Source: Phlebopus portentosus (lineage: Eukaryota; Basidiomycota; Agaricomycetes; Boletales; Boletinellaceae). Taken from it: DNA of 64,000 bases. Positions 35,601 through 47,166 of this stretch are shown piece by piece. Numbering within the stretch: the first letter of the stretch is position 1; each line of letters opens with the position of its first letter. Under the pieces are notes generated by a model. It saw only the letters and a list, made by a program, of their open reading frames with translations. It was not told the DNA's origin and made no database searches. The translations under genes and the position numbers were made by a program. The stretch spans positions 992,001-1,056,000 of the forward strand of contig JAYXKI010000002.1 of the NCBI GenBank assembly GCA_037892935.1, written 5' to 3'.

Positions 35601-36684
35601 AGAGATTCATTGAACTCATGGGCGGTGCAGAGATAGTTGCGAGTCATGGTCCCTCCTGGACTATGTGAGAAATGTTTCATATCTAACCCTGTGATCCTCA
35701 GTGCTGACTCCTCTTTGCAGGGAAAAGCTTACGGTTCGGACAAAGGCGCTATGCAAGCGCCAGAGGTCCGGAAATGGAGCACCACCAACACCGGATGTGT
35801 CCGCGCGATTCTCGACGCCATCGCGCTTCGCAACTTTGAGCCCAACACCAAGTATGATAGTTCCGGATTTCACACCCGCATTTGCGGGAAGAACTCGTTT
35901 GTTCGATTCTGGATCTGTCAGCAGGAAAGCCATGCTCCCTCCACCCTCATCGGAGTCATTCTTCAAAGTACCCTCCACCTTACCGGCGAGGCATTCGCGG
36001 TTAAGACAAGATGTGACGTCGGATGTGCTTGAAACCCCAAAGCCGAGTCGTGCACTCGACCTCTTTGGCTTCGCTACGCCGTCAAGGAATGTACAATATC
36101 AACAACAACGACAGGATGACAGTGATGATGAATCAATCGCCCAGGAGGTTGATGCGATGCTGACGCCAATCACTGCGTCTCGCGTACGACAATCAAGGCC
36201 TGAGTCGGCGGTTAAACGGTCACTGAGCTATATCAGTTCATGGCTCAAGCCGGACATGTACGCGACGAAGAAGGAAGAGCCTAAAGAACCGCAGTTCCCC
36301 GGATTGCCCGTCCCTCCAGAGGACCTGCTCTCTAAGCCACGCGGACCAGTGGAGACACCTGCACCCAAGGCCGCACCTAAGCCCGTTCCGCATAAGGACC
36401 TAGTTTCACTGGAACACGTCCCCCCTCCGCAGCCTACCAGGATTCCGCGGGCTCAAAGGCCGCGGCGTCTTGTAGACCTCAACCACGTACCCACTCCACA
36501 GCCTAAGGATGGAGCGAAGAGGACCATTTCGCGTCGGTCGAGCGTTAAGGATCTTATTAAGGAGTTTGAGGAGAAGGAGAAGGTTAAGGGACCGGCTCTT
36601 GCACCGCCCCGCGTTGCGGAGTTAAGAAGACAGGGTAGCGTAAACTCGCTCAAGGGCAAGGAAAAGCCAACTTGGAGACCTTGA
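32633..36684 (+). CDS. Large orphan, mostly disordered protein
   Basis: Multi-exon gene of roughly 1,200 residues. The start is ATG 32633 or, more likely, 32690 (MPSSSSKENIRSTTPG). The first intron (GTAAGC..TTGTAG) joins RNVVVS to TNEAS. The N-terminal two thirds is disordered, rich in Ser/Pro and SP/TP sites, basic patches such as RRATTKKKRVTVK and acidic runs (DDGWADSDSDNENVEEG). The only part that looks folded is near 35180-35660: HDYDMVARRLRRRKTTSGGI, then IREWTKTDWKLLDSCFTDER, YDLAEQLSLELG and VVERFIELMGG, which continues after an intron into REKLTVRTKALCKR. The C-terminus has two related peptides, LVSLEHVPPPQPTR and LVDLNHVPTPQPKD, and ends KGKEKPTWRP. I do not recognise the family; many proline-directed sites suggest a cell-cycle-regulated nuclear protein, which is inference. 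Confidence 0.75.
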
Positions 36685-36992
36685 ACGAAATCTTTATTTG
36701 TTTAATTTCTTTATTTTTTGATTGTACACATCTCGTTTTTGGTTTGCTTCTATAAAACTTGTATATCCCTTTATATTTTCTTGAGTGGCTTTTGGAATAT
36801 TCGGACAGCGCTATAAAAAGATTGTATATTACGTCTAGAGAGGATCAATGCTCTGCTTTTCTTGCGATACCTGCTGCATGCCAATTATGAAGTCTTTTAG
36901 TTGAAAAATACAGTAAGGGTGCTGCGCGGTTCGTCCGCTCGCAGTAGATTCGGATGGTGCAAGGTGATGAAGAACGGTCAGAGATACGAGAA
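36685..36992. other. Convergent 3' region
   Basis: About 310 bp between the stop of the orphan gene and the stop of CBP3 on the other strand. T-rich just after the plus-strand stop. No gene seen. Confidence 0.5.
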
Positions 36993-38163
36993 TCAATCCT
37001 CAAGGATTTTGCCGAATCTCCCAACGCCTTCTCCGTTCATAATAGCCTCGTCGCTAATACCCTCCAAACGTACGAGCTCCCTCCGAATGTATCGCGCAAG
37101 CGCGTACATCAGCTCAGGATAACGAACATACAGGTTGACGTCCTCGCCAACAAAGTCATAAACACCAGAACCATCATCACTCTCTTCCAACCTCTTCAAG
37201 CTCTCCTCCGGACTATCTTGCGACAACTTCTCTTTTGCGTATTCTCCAGAGATATTGACCGCACGGCGTAACCGGCCAGGTCCAGGGTCGTCAATCCCGT
37301 GCGCCCCCCGCGCGCCGAGGAAGTTTCGCCAGATCGCAGCGGCCATCTCTGCGTCGCCGTCTCCTGCCTTCGGGCCCGCCACGCTCGCCGCGTAGGGTGA
37401 GGAGAGTCCCAGCGCGTAGTCGAATGCGATCCCCAGACCGGCCCACTGCTCGCGTAGGATTTTCATTTGTCGAGTAACGAGGCGCTCGGGGGCCTTCTTT
37501 GAGAGGGCTTGTCGGATGCGGTCTTCGATGTCAAGGAAGAAGTGGTCTACGAGCCCTGGTTCAGAGTATGGGAGTCAACTTGGATGTCAAATGGTTAGAT
37601 GGACCAAGTGCACCGTACACCCACCCTGCACGAAGTTCTCTCCATATGGAGAAGGTAATGCACGGAAGCGGACAGTGAGGAGCCAGACGTGTAAATTCGT
37701 AACAGTAAACCAAGTCTGAAACGTCGGCGGCAGTCGACATTCTGATCGCTTCTCTATTAGTACCTCTTCGATTCAAGGTTACATAGTAGAGCGGCGCACC
37801 TTTGTGCCAGAACTCCCGTTCCTCAACTTCTTTAACCGCACAAGCGTTTTGGTAATAATGATAGGATATTCTCCCTGCGACTTGTCTAGGATTTCCCATT
37901 CCGAGGGCGCCTGTGACGGATTTGAATACTGCCATTGCTCTTGGTGAACGTCGTAAGTAGGATGCTAGCCATGTCTCTGGCGGCGGTGGAGGTTTCTCGT
38001 ATTCGTATACTTTGTTTGGAACGTCGCCAGTCTGAGTTTGTTTTGGCTCTGGAGGAGTAGTTTTCTGGCTGTATAATCTTCGTAAAGTCGAAGATGAAGC
38101 AGCGGAAGTATGGAAACGCAAACTATGGTGAGAAAGCACCGAACGTCGAGCCGGGCTCAACAT
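36993..38163 (-). CDS. CBP3: Ubiquinol-cytochrome c chaperone CBP3 (UQCC1)
   Basis: Mitochondrial assembly factor that binds the mitoribosome and newly made cytochrome b for complex III. The start MLSPARRSVLSHHSLRFHTS is a presequence rich in Arg/Ser. The conserved ubiquinol-cyt c chaperone domain follows: QNACAVKEVEEREFWHKG, then after an intron LPQTFQTWFTVTNLHVWLL and RFRALPSPYGENFVQG, then LVDHFFLDIEDRIRQAL, MKILREQWAGLGIAFDYALG and, near the end, AEMAAAIWRNFLGARGA and YVRYPELMYALARYIRRELV. The stop TGA follows GKILED. Length of about 350 residues is normal. The start lies 210 bp from PDX1 on the other strand. Confidence 0.92.
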
Positions 38164-38373
38164 TGTTTTTTGTCGGGACAAGTGAGACTGGAATGTGTGT
38201 TTTAAAGCGCAGATCAGAAACGGGAATTGCCGATTCGCGTCATTTTTCCGTTTTCCCGATTCGGAATGAAAAGAAGGAGCATACAGTCATTCTTAACTTA
38301 GCCTTAGACTCGAGCACTCTCTACTTTCTGACTCACTCCCATCTCCCCCCTTCTCCCTCGTCTACTCGACAAC

Positions 38374-39911
38374 ATGAGCGCGCAGAACGAACCTTCCAGA
38401 GCAGCGACACCTGCTTTGTCGGCGACTGGCCCGCCAAATGGCGCAGCGCATGCCACTGCTGCTCCGACTCGCTCAGCGAATCGCGACGTCGGGAACAGCC
38501 ACTTGGGCACATTCGGTGTAAGCTGCGCCATTTTGATGCTGCGAGAGACTGTTTGATGAGGAGACCCGTATGCTCGCACGACAGGTCAAGTCTGGTCTGG
38601 CACAAATGCTCAAGGTAAACAATCTGTCCGGCATGAAAGCGAAATGTGCTCATCGACTTTTCTGTTCATAGGGTGGAGTCATTATGGACGTCACAAATGC
38701 TGAACAAGTAGGAGATGTCATCATTACTTCGAAGAAGCGTGGTTAAGCAGTTTCTCAGGCTCGCATAGCCGAAGAGGCTGGTGCGTGTGCTGTCATGGCA
38801 CTGGAACGAGTGCCCGCAGATATCCGTAGGGACGGTGGTGTAGCTCGCATGGTGCGTCTCATACCTGTAAATTTTGTATGGCACTCACGGGATGGCTTCA
38901 CGCCTGTAGAGTGATCCGCAAATGATAAAGGAAATCATCGATGCGGTGACTATTCCCGTAATGGCGAAAGTACGCATTGGCCATTTCGTTGAAGCGCAGG
39001 TATGTCCTGACTTGCTCGCTCACTCGCCTTGCCATTAGAGGCTTATCTCTCTCACACTTCTTTTCCCTACAGATCATCCAAGCTATCGGCGTCGACTACA
39101 TCGACGAGTCGGAGGTACTCACGCCCGCAGATGAGCAATACCATATCAATAAACACCCCTTCAAAGTTCCCTTTGTCTGTGGTGCCAAGAATTTGGGCGA
39201 GGCATTGCGACGCGTCTCAGAAGGTGCAGCGTTTATCCGCACGAAGGGTGAAGCTGGCACCGGGAATGTCGTCGAAGCCGTTCGTCATCAAAGAGCTGTT
39301 ATGGCCGACATTCGGAGGGCGAGCGCTATGAATGATGAAGAGCTTTATGTATTTGCAAAGGATATATCGGCGCCCTTCCATCTTCTGAAAGAGGTGGCCC
39401 GACTCAAAAGATTGCCTGTAGTCAGCTTTGCAGCTGGAGGTATTGCGACGCCAGGTACGTTCCTTCGATACTCTGATATAAGAATTCACCAAACACTCCA
39501 ATTCCTTGTAGCTGACGCTGCTCTCATGATGCAGCTTGGTTGCGATGGAGGTGAGACCCTTGTTCCCACAGTACTTGTAGTGGTATTTACTCACTCGCTC
39601 AGTATTTGTTGGCTCTGGTATTTTCAAAGTGAGCTGGAAGGTGATAGCTACTTCTCTTGGTTTTGCTAACGGATGATAGTCTGGTGACCCGGCTAAGAGA
39701 GCGCGTGCTATTGTACAAGCTGTACGATGATCTGCCACTTTCGCGTTTGCGTTCTCTGAAGTCATGTCCCCTAGGTCACACATTATAACAATCCGAAGGT
39801 TCTCGCAGGGGTAAGCCCTAATTGAGGACCTGAATGTTCGAACTGATGATGACGGTGAGCACGTAGATCTCCGAAGGCTTGGGCGAGGCTATGGTCGGCC
39901 TGAATATGTAA
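38374..39911 (+). CDS. PDX1: Pyridoxal 5'-phosphate synthase, lyase subunit (PDX1/SNZ)
   Basis: Makes the PLP ring from ribose 5-phosphate, glyceraldehyde 3-phosphate and ammonia delivered by PDX2/SNO. After an Ala/Thr-rich start ([19 protein letters not shown]), short exons give [63 protein letters not shown] (first catalytic Lys) and [20 protein letters not shown]. Next come [20 protein letters not shown] (second Lys), [12 protein letters not shown] and, across three more introns, [20 protein letters not shown] and [20 protein letters not shown], ending VGLNM at TAA 39909-39911. At least eight introns, one of them about 43 nt (38518-38560). No PDX2 partner is in the window. Confidence 0.94.
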
Positions 39912-40282
39912 GCCGATCAGCAGAAGTCAACGAGTCGTTGCTGACGTTTCTGCGAAAGTGATGATAATGTAAAAGGTGGCCGTCTCGCCAGCCGCGGCTG
40001 GTAAATACCGACGCTATGCGCGATAGTCTCCGAAGTCTGGTAGAAAAAAAGACAGATGCTTGGAGGGAACGTAGGAGACTGCGCGTATAGGAAACGTGAT
40101 GACGATATATCGGATTATGTTATGCTATTGGTGAACCAGATCATTTGGATATTCTGGATGCAAATTTTCTGCTCTCGGCGGGAACGTCGTTCGAGAAACA
40201 ACTTTGTCGGTTTGTAGTGATCATGTGATCAAGTTCTTACCACAGGCGGTCTTCGTTTCATATATTCTACTCTGTTATTTGT
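39912..40282. other. Convergent 3' region between PDX1 and the racemase-like gene
   Basis: About 370 bp between two stop codons on opposite strands. No gene or repeat is seen. Confidence 0.5.
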
Positions 40283-41096
40283 TTACTTCGATTTCTGTAC
40301 GGTGTACACCCTGGCCAAGCCCACAAGAAGCTCGACCCCAGCCTTAGCTCCATCAACAGCATGCACATCGTGATCGACTGATTCTCTAACTCCTTTCTTC
40401 ACCAGCTCCTCCATCCCTACCATCCCGGCGCATCCTAAGATCAAAACATCCGCACCAAGTCCAGCAGCTCGTGCCGCCGTACCCTTCATAACACTCTCAA
40501 CCTTCTCCTTGTCTCCCTCTCGTAGCTCCACAACGTCTAAACCAGTAGTCAGAACATCTACAAATCTCTCGGACTTTGTTCCTCCGAGGAAGGCGCTCGT
40601 CGCGCTGACGAGTGGGTACTTCATACTTTCGAGCGTAGTGATGATGGCAAAGCGACGGCCTAGGAGGAGGGCGTGCGACACAGCTGCTTCGAAGATGTTT
40701 ATGACCGGTTTGGATGAGTGGATAGACGTGAAGTGTTCGCGGAGCATGTGCGTTAGCGGATGATCAGAGACTATATGTGAATCGTAACAAGGAAATTTGG
40801 ACGTCAGTGTCTGTATGTCGAAGTTCTCCATTGTATACTTCGCACGTACAGCAACACACCAAGAAGCCATCGTACCGCTCAAGGTCATTTCGATCGATCA
40901 AATCCTGATAGCAATACGTAGCCGTCAGGTTCGCAGTAATCGTGTCCGAGATTGCAGGCGGCGCGTGCGAAGGGGCTGTGAAATAACTGAGGTGCGTTTC
41001 CGGAGGAGCGAACGGGTTTAGGGATGCCCGTAGGCCCTCGGTAACACTCTTCGATGAATTGGGGTTGATCACTAGCAAATTGAGTGTTCTCGACAT
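40283..41096 (-). CDS. Asp/Glu/hydantoin racemase-family protein (DCG1-like)
   Basis: Two-cysteine racemase fold of the Asp/Glu/hydantoin racemase family, the same group as yeast DCG1. The start MSRTLNLLVINPNSSKSVTE carries the phosphate-loop-like INPNSS motif. Then DRNDLERYDGFLVCC joins across a short intron to FSDHPLTHMLREH, giving the first catalytic Cys, and LGADVLILGCAGMVG gives the second. Between them are NIFEAAVSHALLLGRRFAII and the substrate-loop region. It ends VGLARVYTVQKSK. About 250 residues, a normal length. The substrate cannot be read from the sequence; hydantoin or allantoin-type roles are possible. Confidence 0.85.
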
Positions 41097-41440
41097 ATCT
41101 TGCCTGGCTTTGATGTTGAGATAAGAAGGAACAGATTTTATTTCTCAGTTCCGTGTTTATCTTATCAGTATGCAAAAGAGGAAGTTAATGGTCGACTGTA
41201 TTTGTATTCACATATTCAAGACATTGTCGTGCTACAGAACCTCGTAAACTATGCAGCTCCGGCTACAAGTAACAAATAAGCAATCGTGAGCGAAAGGTAA
41301 TGATACATCACGATATGCAAGCAAAACGCCCTAAATCATCGGGAAATCGGATTCAACAGAAATACAAAACAAAATCATCAAAGGATGGAATCGCCAGAAG
41401 GCCGTTTAGCGCTCTGAGAGACAAAGGTTCGTCAGTTGGT
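41097..41440. other. Short intergenic region upstream of the racemase-like gene
   Basis: About 340 bp between the racemase-like start and the Argonaute stop, both minus strand. It must contain the racemase promoter and the Argonaute 3' end. No specific element is recognised. Confidence 0.5.
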
Positions 41441-44400
41441 TCACATGAAGTACATTTTTTCGCTCTGAGCCGGATGCACGTTACTGAAACCTTGAACCCA
41501 GGTCCCTAGGTTAAATTCGCCAGATGAAGAAAGATCGTCTGCATAATTGAGGCTGTCAAGGAAGTGAAAATCCGCTCTTGAGCAAGCAATCTGCGGGGCG
41601 AAAGATCAGTTCGTGAAGCTCTCAGCATTCCGAGGTTTACACTTCTTACATCCGCATCTGAGAAGCGAATGACTCAGTCTTATCCTACTCCGTCAACGTA
41701 ACATACGACTCACAATACACAGGAGCTGGGATGGATACAGAGCGCGTGGCCCGTGCATAAGTATGGCAGAGATCAAAGGAAAAGCTTTGAAGCCTAGTAA
41801 AATAATTAAGCAGGTTTCATTCTCATGTTACGAGATTACGTACGTTGAAGCATCGAAATTGTTATCGTCCTTGATGACGATGTAATGCGACGGACGTGAC
41901 GCTATTACCACAGGTAAGACGAAGTGCTTCACGGCGGAACAAACAATTACTTACTTCCAAGCAGTCCTGCATGAGATTGCAGATAAAAGTCGAAAATCCC
42001 GGGAGCTGTAATGTCCTGATCAACTAGCAGGCCAGCAGGCGCATTCCCGCTTTTGTCTGCACTTCGGCTTTGCTTCGGAAAGAATCTGATATGGTGCCCT
42101 TTCCCGACAACAACGAATGTGAGCTTAGCTCGGAAGGGAGCCTTCAATCTTCCATAAGCATTCTCAATGGCATCTAGGTACGGGGAAGCGAGTTGCGGAA
42201 CCGATAAAGTAAGCTCACTCCATCCTTTCTCAAAAATAATGAAAACCAGTAAAACGTACTCCTGACTTTCTCAATCTCGTGTTCCACTACCCTCTGAATT
42301 TCGCCTTCAGAAACTCCGTCCCTGTAAAACACTATTTTCTCTGGCAAGAGAGGTATGTCTTTCCGTTGTAATTTCTTGGAAAGATGGTTTCTGTATCCGT
42401 AGAACATTCTTAACGCGTTCTATTAATTACGTCAGACCAGTATCATGGCATGTATAAACACACGCCACTCACATCCATGAGACTTTCTAGGTCCTCAATG
42501 ATCTCGGTACGAGGTCCTTGAACGGCGCACTTAGCAACATATTTTGCCGCTCTCTCATCTACAGATGACACGACAGCCGCAACTGATGGACGCATGACAC
42601 CTGGTCCAGGGTGCGAAACATCCGCTCCTATGATAGAGCTGAGCTGCGAATTGCAAACCAATAACGAATAGGTAGCTCACCAACAACCATGGTTTTCCCA
42701 TCCACGAACCAACGGAACGAGGGCGACTCTCCCGAGGGAACAAAGTTTACTCCTCCGAGTTTTGCATTTATCCTGTGGAAAGCAGAAATTAGGTCTAAAT
42801 AAATAAATCTGAATCATTATTTATCATTCATACTTGAGAATTAAATTATTAAGATACTGGCTTCCGGCCTGCTTCATTTTGTCTGACCGCTGGAAATGTT
42901 CCTGAGTATGCAAGTCCGACCCACTAAGAAGAACATTACCACGCATTGGGTGACAACACCGTGATTGATGTCACCAAATTGCTTCACTTCTTTCCGTTGA
43001 GGAGCAGCGCTTGGAGGGAGTATCACGATGAGAATATCCGGGTCCCTTCCCCTATGCCTGCGAGCTCCTTGACAGAGCTCCGTCAAATCCTACAGACATG
43101 TGAGCGGGATTGTCTTTCAGAATGATGGTATTCTTACTTGATTAATTTGGTATCCAGAATTGCGTTGCAACACTGGTTTTTCCAATACCTCTGTTCTTGC
43201 AGTTTATATGAGGGTTCAAGTGCATAAAGAACTGTACGTACTCATTCCTAGATCTTCTTGAGCAAGTTGGTCTCAGATAAAGACTGATAATAACCCACCA
43301 ACGTTTATCATTGCAGCCATGAGGTTGGTTGCAAATCCCTGAACCGAATCCAGTTGTACATCTGGATCTAAACAGATCACAGACCATATTTCAACCGGGA
43401 TCGCCGCTCTAAGTTTCTTTCCGAGCAGATTCCATGAACCCGATCTCGGCTTGGAGAATGTTATAATCGAAGCAGATCTGCTTGTCGGATGAAAAAGACA
43501 TACCTTTTCCGCCGTCTCTTGACCATAAATCATAGTTGGGGGATCCAGAAGTCTACCCTGTATCGACATCGATTCTGGCTTTATTCTTATTCCTGCCTGA
43601 ACTATGGACGGAGCATTGTCGAGCTGCAACATCTAGAGAATGCACATGAGAGTGTAAACGACAAATCATCTCACGAGATTCAAACCTGAATGCCTCGCTT
43701 CACAATACCGAGACGCTCTTCTGGTTTTTTCTTCGCGAAGTTTAACATACGACTTGTCAATTGAGGAGATGCCTTCTTCCTATAAAACTGGCCTTCTTTG
43801 ATTTTACAGAGCTCAAAAGGGATGCATTCGTCTCTTGCAGTCCAAATCCCAGGTATTAATGGATACCTGACATTATAGGAATACTTTTCCCGGAAGTAGA
43901 GCTGTGTGAAATAGCCGCTGAATAATGTGGTAATCACAGAAGTTTGAAATATAACGAACCTCCACCGTGGTGTTTTGCCCATTCTGCTCGAATTCAACTT
44001 TACCTGCACGAGGCACGATTGTTCGTATTGTTCTCAGCCGTCCTTTCGGCCCGGTGATGACCTTTTTCCCTTTCAAAATTCCTCGAAGCCGATCCCAGTA
44101 TCGACTATTTTCATCCATGTCGTAAAGATCCCTAACGTCCTGGATACCGAAATACGCGAAGATAAAGTCGATCAAAGGTCCGCGTTGGTACCTGTAGGCA
44201 CTCGTTAAGCCTCTGTCACTAGTCATCCGAATAAAATCTGGGTTTACACAACGGTGGTCGCCATATCCACATTCAAGAATAATTTTCCAGCAGTGGGCCG
44301 TATTGATCTATAGCATATTAACGATTTAAACATGCACAGGTCATTAGTATGATTTGCGGGCATACGCAAAGAAACCACGCCAGATTTCGAATCCTCCTAT

Positions 44401-45283
44401 TGATTCGTATCCAGAATCGATATAGTAGCGATTCTTGGTATGGACCTGAAAGTGTCTGAAGGAAAAGTTAGTGTCGTGGAAACCGTCAGATAGCCAACTG
44501 ACAATGCCGCTGCTTGTTGCACCAGAACGTTGAGAACTTGTAATGGTGTAGTCGTTACTGGCACACCCGGAGAGTGACCTTGTAATACGCGTTCCAAGTC
44601 GCTAAAACAGGCTGTATTAATGGATTAGACTAGGGGCACGTCTGAAAAAATGTACCTGGGTGGTATGTCTGCGACCTTGGTCAGTATGACGGAGAAAAGG
44701 CCTCTATCGTCGGGACCATCCGGGGGGTGGTCTCTCATGTTGACACTAAACTATACGATACTTGAAGTCATGAGAGTACACGATCTGCACAAGGAACACG
44801 ACATACGGTCATTTGGCCCTCCTGAAATAATGGCCTCTGCAGAGAGTACAGATTTTTCGCTCCATCGAATGCGGCAACCACCAGACTGAACAGTTGAGGG
44901 GCCGTGTGGTGCATCATTCTGTGAATGACAGCTTGTGCAAGCCTTGAAGGCCGTTGGGGAATGCCATCCTATACAAAGACAAATGGGACTTGACTTACGG
45001 CACATTGCGAGGGCTTGGAGTAATCACTAGATGAGCAGATAATACGAGTTAAGATGCGGCGTCAAAAGAATGTGAGTTGCAGCAAGAACGAACCGACTGA
45101 ATGAACAAAGACTCATCAGGACACGGATAAAGTAGGGTGGACTGGGAACCTACCGTCATAATGGAAGAAAGTCACTTTAGGGTATGAGCGAAGCTCAAAT
45201 GTATTAGAGTAGACTTCGTAGATGGATCCGCGAGTGCAGTGTCCGGGCCGACGAGCGAGCTGGAAACCAGCCTGAAGGACCAT
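41441..45283 (-). CDS. Argonaute protein, full length, slicer tetrad apparently intact
   Basis: Small-RNA-guided effector of RNA silencing (QDE-2/AGO type). The model starts MVLQAGFQLARRPGHCTRGS; the N domain has SNTFELRSYPKVTFFHYD. The linker has GGFEIWRGFFA. The PAZ region has LRTIRTIVPRAGKVEFEQNG, YFREKYSYNVRYPLIPGIW and ECIPFELCKIKEGQFYRKKA. The MID part has ILIVILPPSAA. The PIWI domain has GADVSHPGPGVMRPSVAAVV (Asp), GPRTEIIEDLESLM (Glu finger), KIVFYRDGVSEGEIQRVVEH (Asp) and RPSHYIVIKDDNNFD (His), so the DEDH set is present. It ends with a spliced tail SVSIPAPVYY-ADIACSRADF and AQSEKMYFM, the usual C-terminal MYF-type end. Many short exons; the protein is about 900 residues. There is no long Arg/Gly-rich N-terminal extension in the model. 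The start is 358 bp from YPT1, divergent. No Dicer or RNA-dependent RNA polymerase is in the window. Confidence 0.93.
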
Positions 45284-45641
45284 TGGATTGAGAATGACTA
45301 GATGGACGTTGGAGGGCGTTGAGAGAAGAAGAGTGTGTGTCGGCGCAGGAAAGAACGCGTATTATATGGATTGTACAATAGAGTCCGAAATGAAAGAATG
45401 ATGATGATCTGGCTTGCAGACGCGTCTGTGAAGTGGAAGAGGCGTGCATGGTCAAGAGAGTACCGAGAGATCTATTTCGAGACGAGAAGAGGTAGCAGCG
45501 TTACACGAACGGTGTAACGCGACCGTGACAGCGCACATCATACTCACTTCACTGGTCATTCCTCTCCATCTTCTGCCTTGCTCTAAACCCACTGCATTCC
45601 ATCCCTTCCTACCACCTACCGCATCACATATTTCATTAGAA
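45284..45641. promoter_or_regulatory. Divergent promoter region, Argonaute and YPT1
   Basis: 358 bp between the two start codons must hold both promoters and 5' leaders. A pyrimidine-rich tract lies just before the YPT1 start (45550-45620). No specific box is identified. Confidence 0.5.
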
Positions 45642-46686
45642 ATGCACACGAGCGAATACGACTATCTCTTCAAGCTTCTCCTCATCGGAGACTCCGGTGT
45701 TGGAAAGGTCTATCTTTCTCCGCAGTCGTCTTCTCCTTAATTACACTGCTCACGCCTACCTTATAGTCTTGTCTGCTTTTGCGTTTTGCTGACGACACGT
45801 ACACGGAGAGCTACATTAGTACTATCGGTGTCGACTTCAAGATCAGGACTATTGAACTTGATGGAAAGACAGTTAAACTTCAGATCGTGCGTAATCTTCT
45901 TTGAGTTTGTATCCACTTCATATTTTCCACTTTTCCCTCGCTGTTGGTCTGTTGCGATGCACGCAGCTTTAATCTTCTCTTTGCCTGCTGGAACTGCCTG
46001 CTCACAATCAAAACCTTTTAATCATGAACTATATCTCAGTGGGATACTGCCGGTCAGCACAACATTGCGCACTCTATATGGAGTTTACCCTAATTACTCT
46101 CCTTCAGGTCAAGAACGGTTCCGCACGATCACATCGTCGTACTATCGTGGTGCCCACGGCATAATTGTTGTATACGATGTTACTGACAATGGTGCGGTAC
46201 CAGTCGTCTCACGGTTGATTCATTATACTAACTCCCATCAGACACGTTCCGAAATGTGAAGCAATGGCTGCAGGAGATTGATCGCTATGCTTCAGAAGGT
46301 GTAAACAAGCTTCTCGTTGGTAACAAGGCAGATCGCGCTAGCGAGAAGGTCGTTGAATATGCCGTGGCAAGCGTGAGCATGATTGAGTCACGCATATGTA
46401 ATGCTTCCGTTTAACTACTTTTCAAACAGGAATTTGCGAAGAACCTCGGTATTCCTTTCCTGGAGACCTCGGCAAAGACTGCTGTAAACGTTGAACAGGC
46501 TTTCCTGACAATGGCAAGGGAGATCAAAGAGCGGTCAGGACCTCTTTTTAGTTCTATTCGTTCATATCTAACGTGTCTTGTAGAATGGGTCCCACCTCCG
46601 CTGCCGGTGCTGGCAAGAGTAACACAGTTCAACCGGGCAAGAGCGAGTCTCTCCAACCCCAGTCTGGTTCCACCTGCTGCTCTTGA
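45642..46686 (+). CDS. YPT1: Rab1-type GTPase YPT1
   Basis: Small GTPase controlling ER-to-Golgi transport and autophagy. The protein reads [102 protein letters not shown] (NKxD), [14 protein letters not shown] (SAK) and a C-terminus ending STCCS for double geranylgeranylation. [13 protein letters not shown] is diagnostic of Rab1/YPT1. The WDTAG codons sit in a 13-nt exon (46040-46052) between two introns; a TACTAAC branch point is visible before the acceptor joined to NDTFRNVKQ. The stop is TGA at 46684-46686. It is a likely substrate of the BET4 transferase encoded at the start of the window. Confidence 0.94.
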
Positions 46687-47166
46687 TCGGCGTTTTTCGC
46701 CGAGCAGCTTCGAGTATGTTGGCAGGGTGCTGGATCAGAGATCCCTCAGATGGACTTGGCCCTTCCTCTTATGCCGTAATTACGCATCCTTCTCTACATG
46801 AACCCATCTTTGACACACTCTGCTTGCGGATGTGTTCAGTTTCGTGTTGTCGATACATTTTCAAGATTTTTACATTCAGTATTTCGTATATGGATTGATC
46901 ATTTAATTGGTTTTCCCGGCTCAAATCAATGACTTGGTCTCTTTCAGGCAGCTTGCAGCAGTTTTTGATGAGCAAGGTCTTCATCAAAGTTCTCGCATTA
47001 ATTGTCTCAATTTGGTTGCAGGATGTCGCCAGCCTCATCTTGAGATTATCGGTCAGCCTCTCAATTTAGATGCTCCCTTCTTCCATGCCCTTCTGTGCTT
47101 GAGTCAGTTCTTTTATTCTTCTTAAGATCGTCGTTTTCGTCGTTTTCTAGGCTTGATCTTCTATCT
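46687..47166. other. Intergenic region upstream of the aspartic protease
   Basis: About 480 bp. It may include an unrecognised first exon with the protease signal peptide, because a possible acceptor (TTCTAG near 47152) precedes the called start. I could not place that exon. Confidence 0.4.

Noticed and set aside
37991..41096. PDX1 plus racemase-like gene as a metabolic cluster
   Set aside because: The pathways are unrelated as far as known and the neighbours are housekeeping genes; adjacency alone is not evidence.
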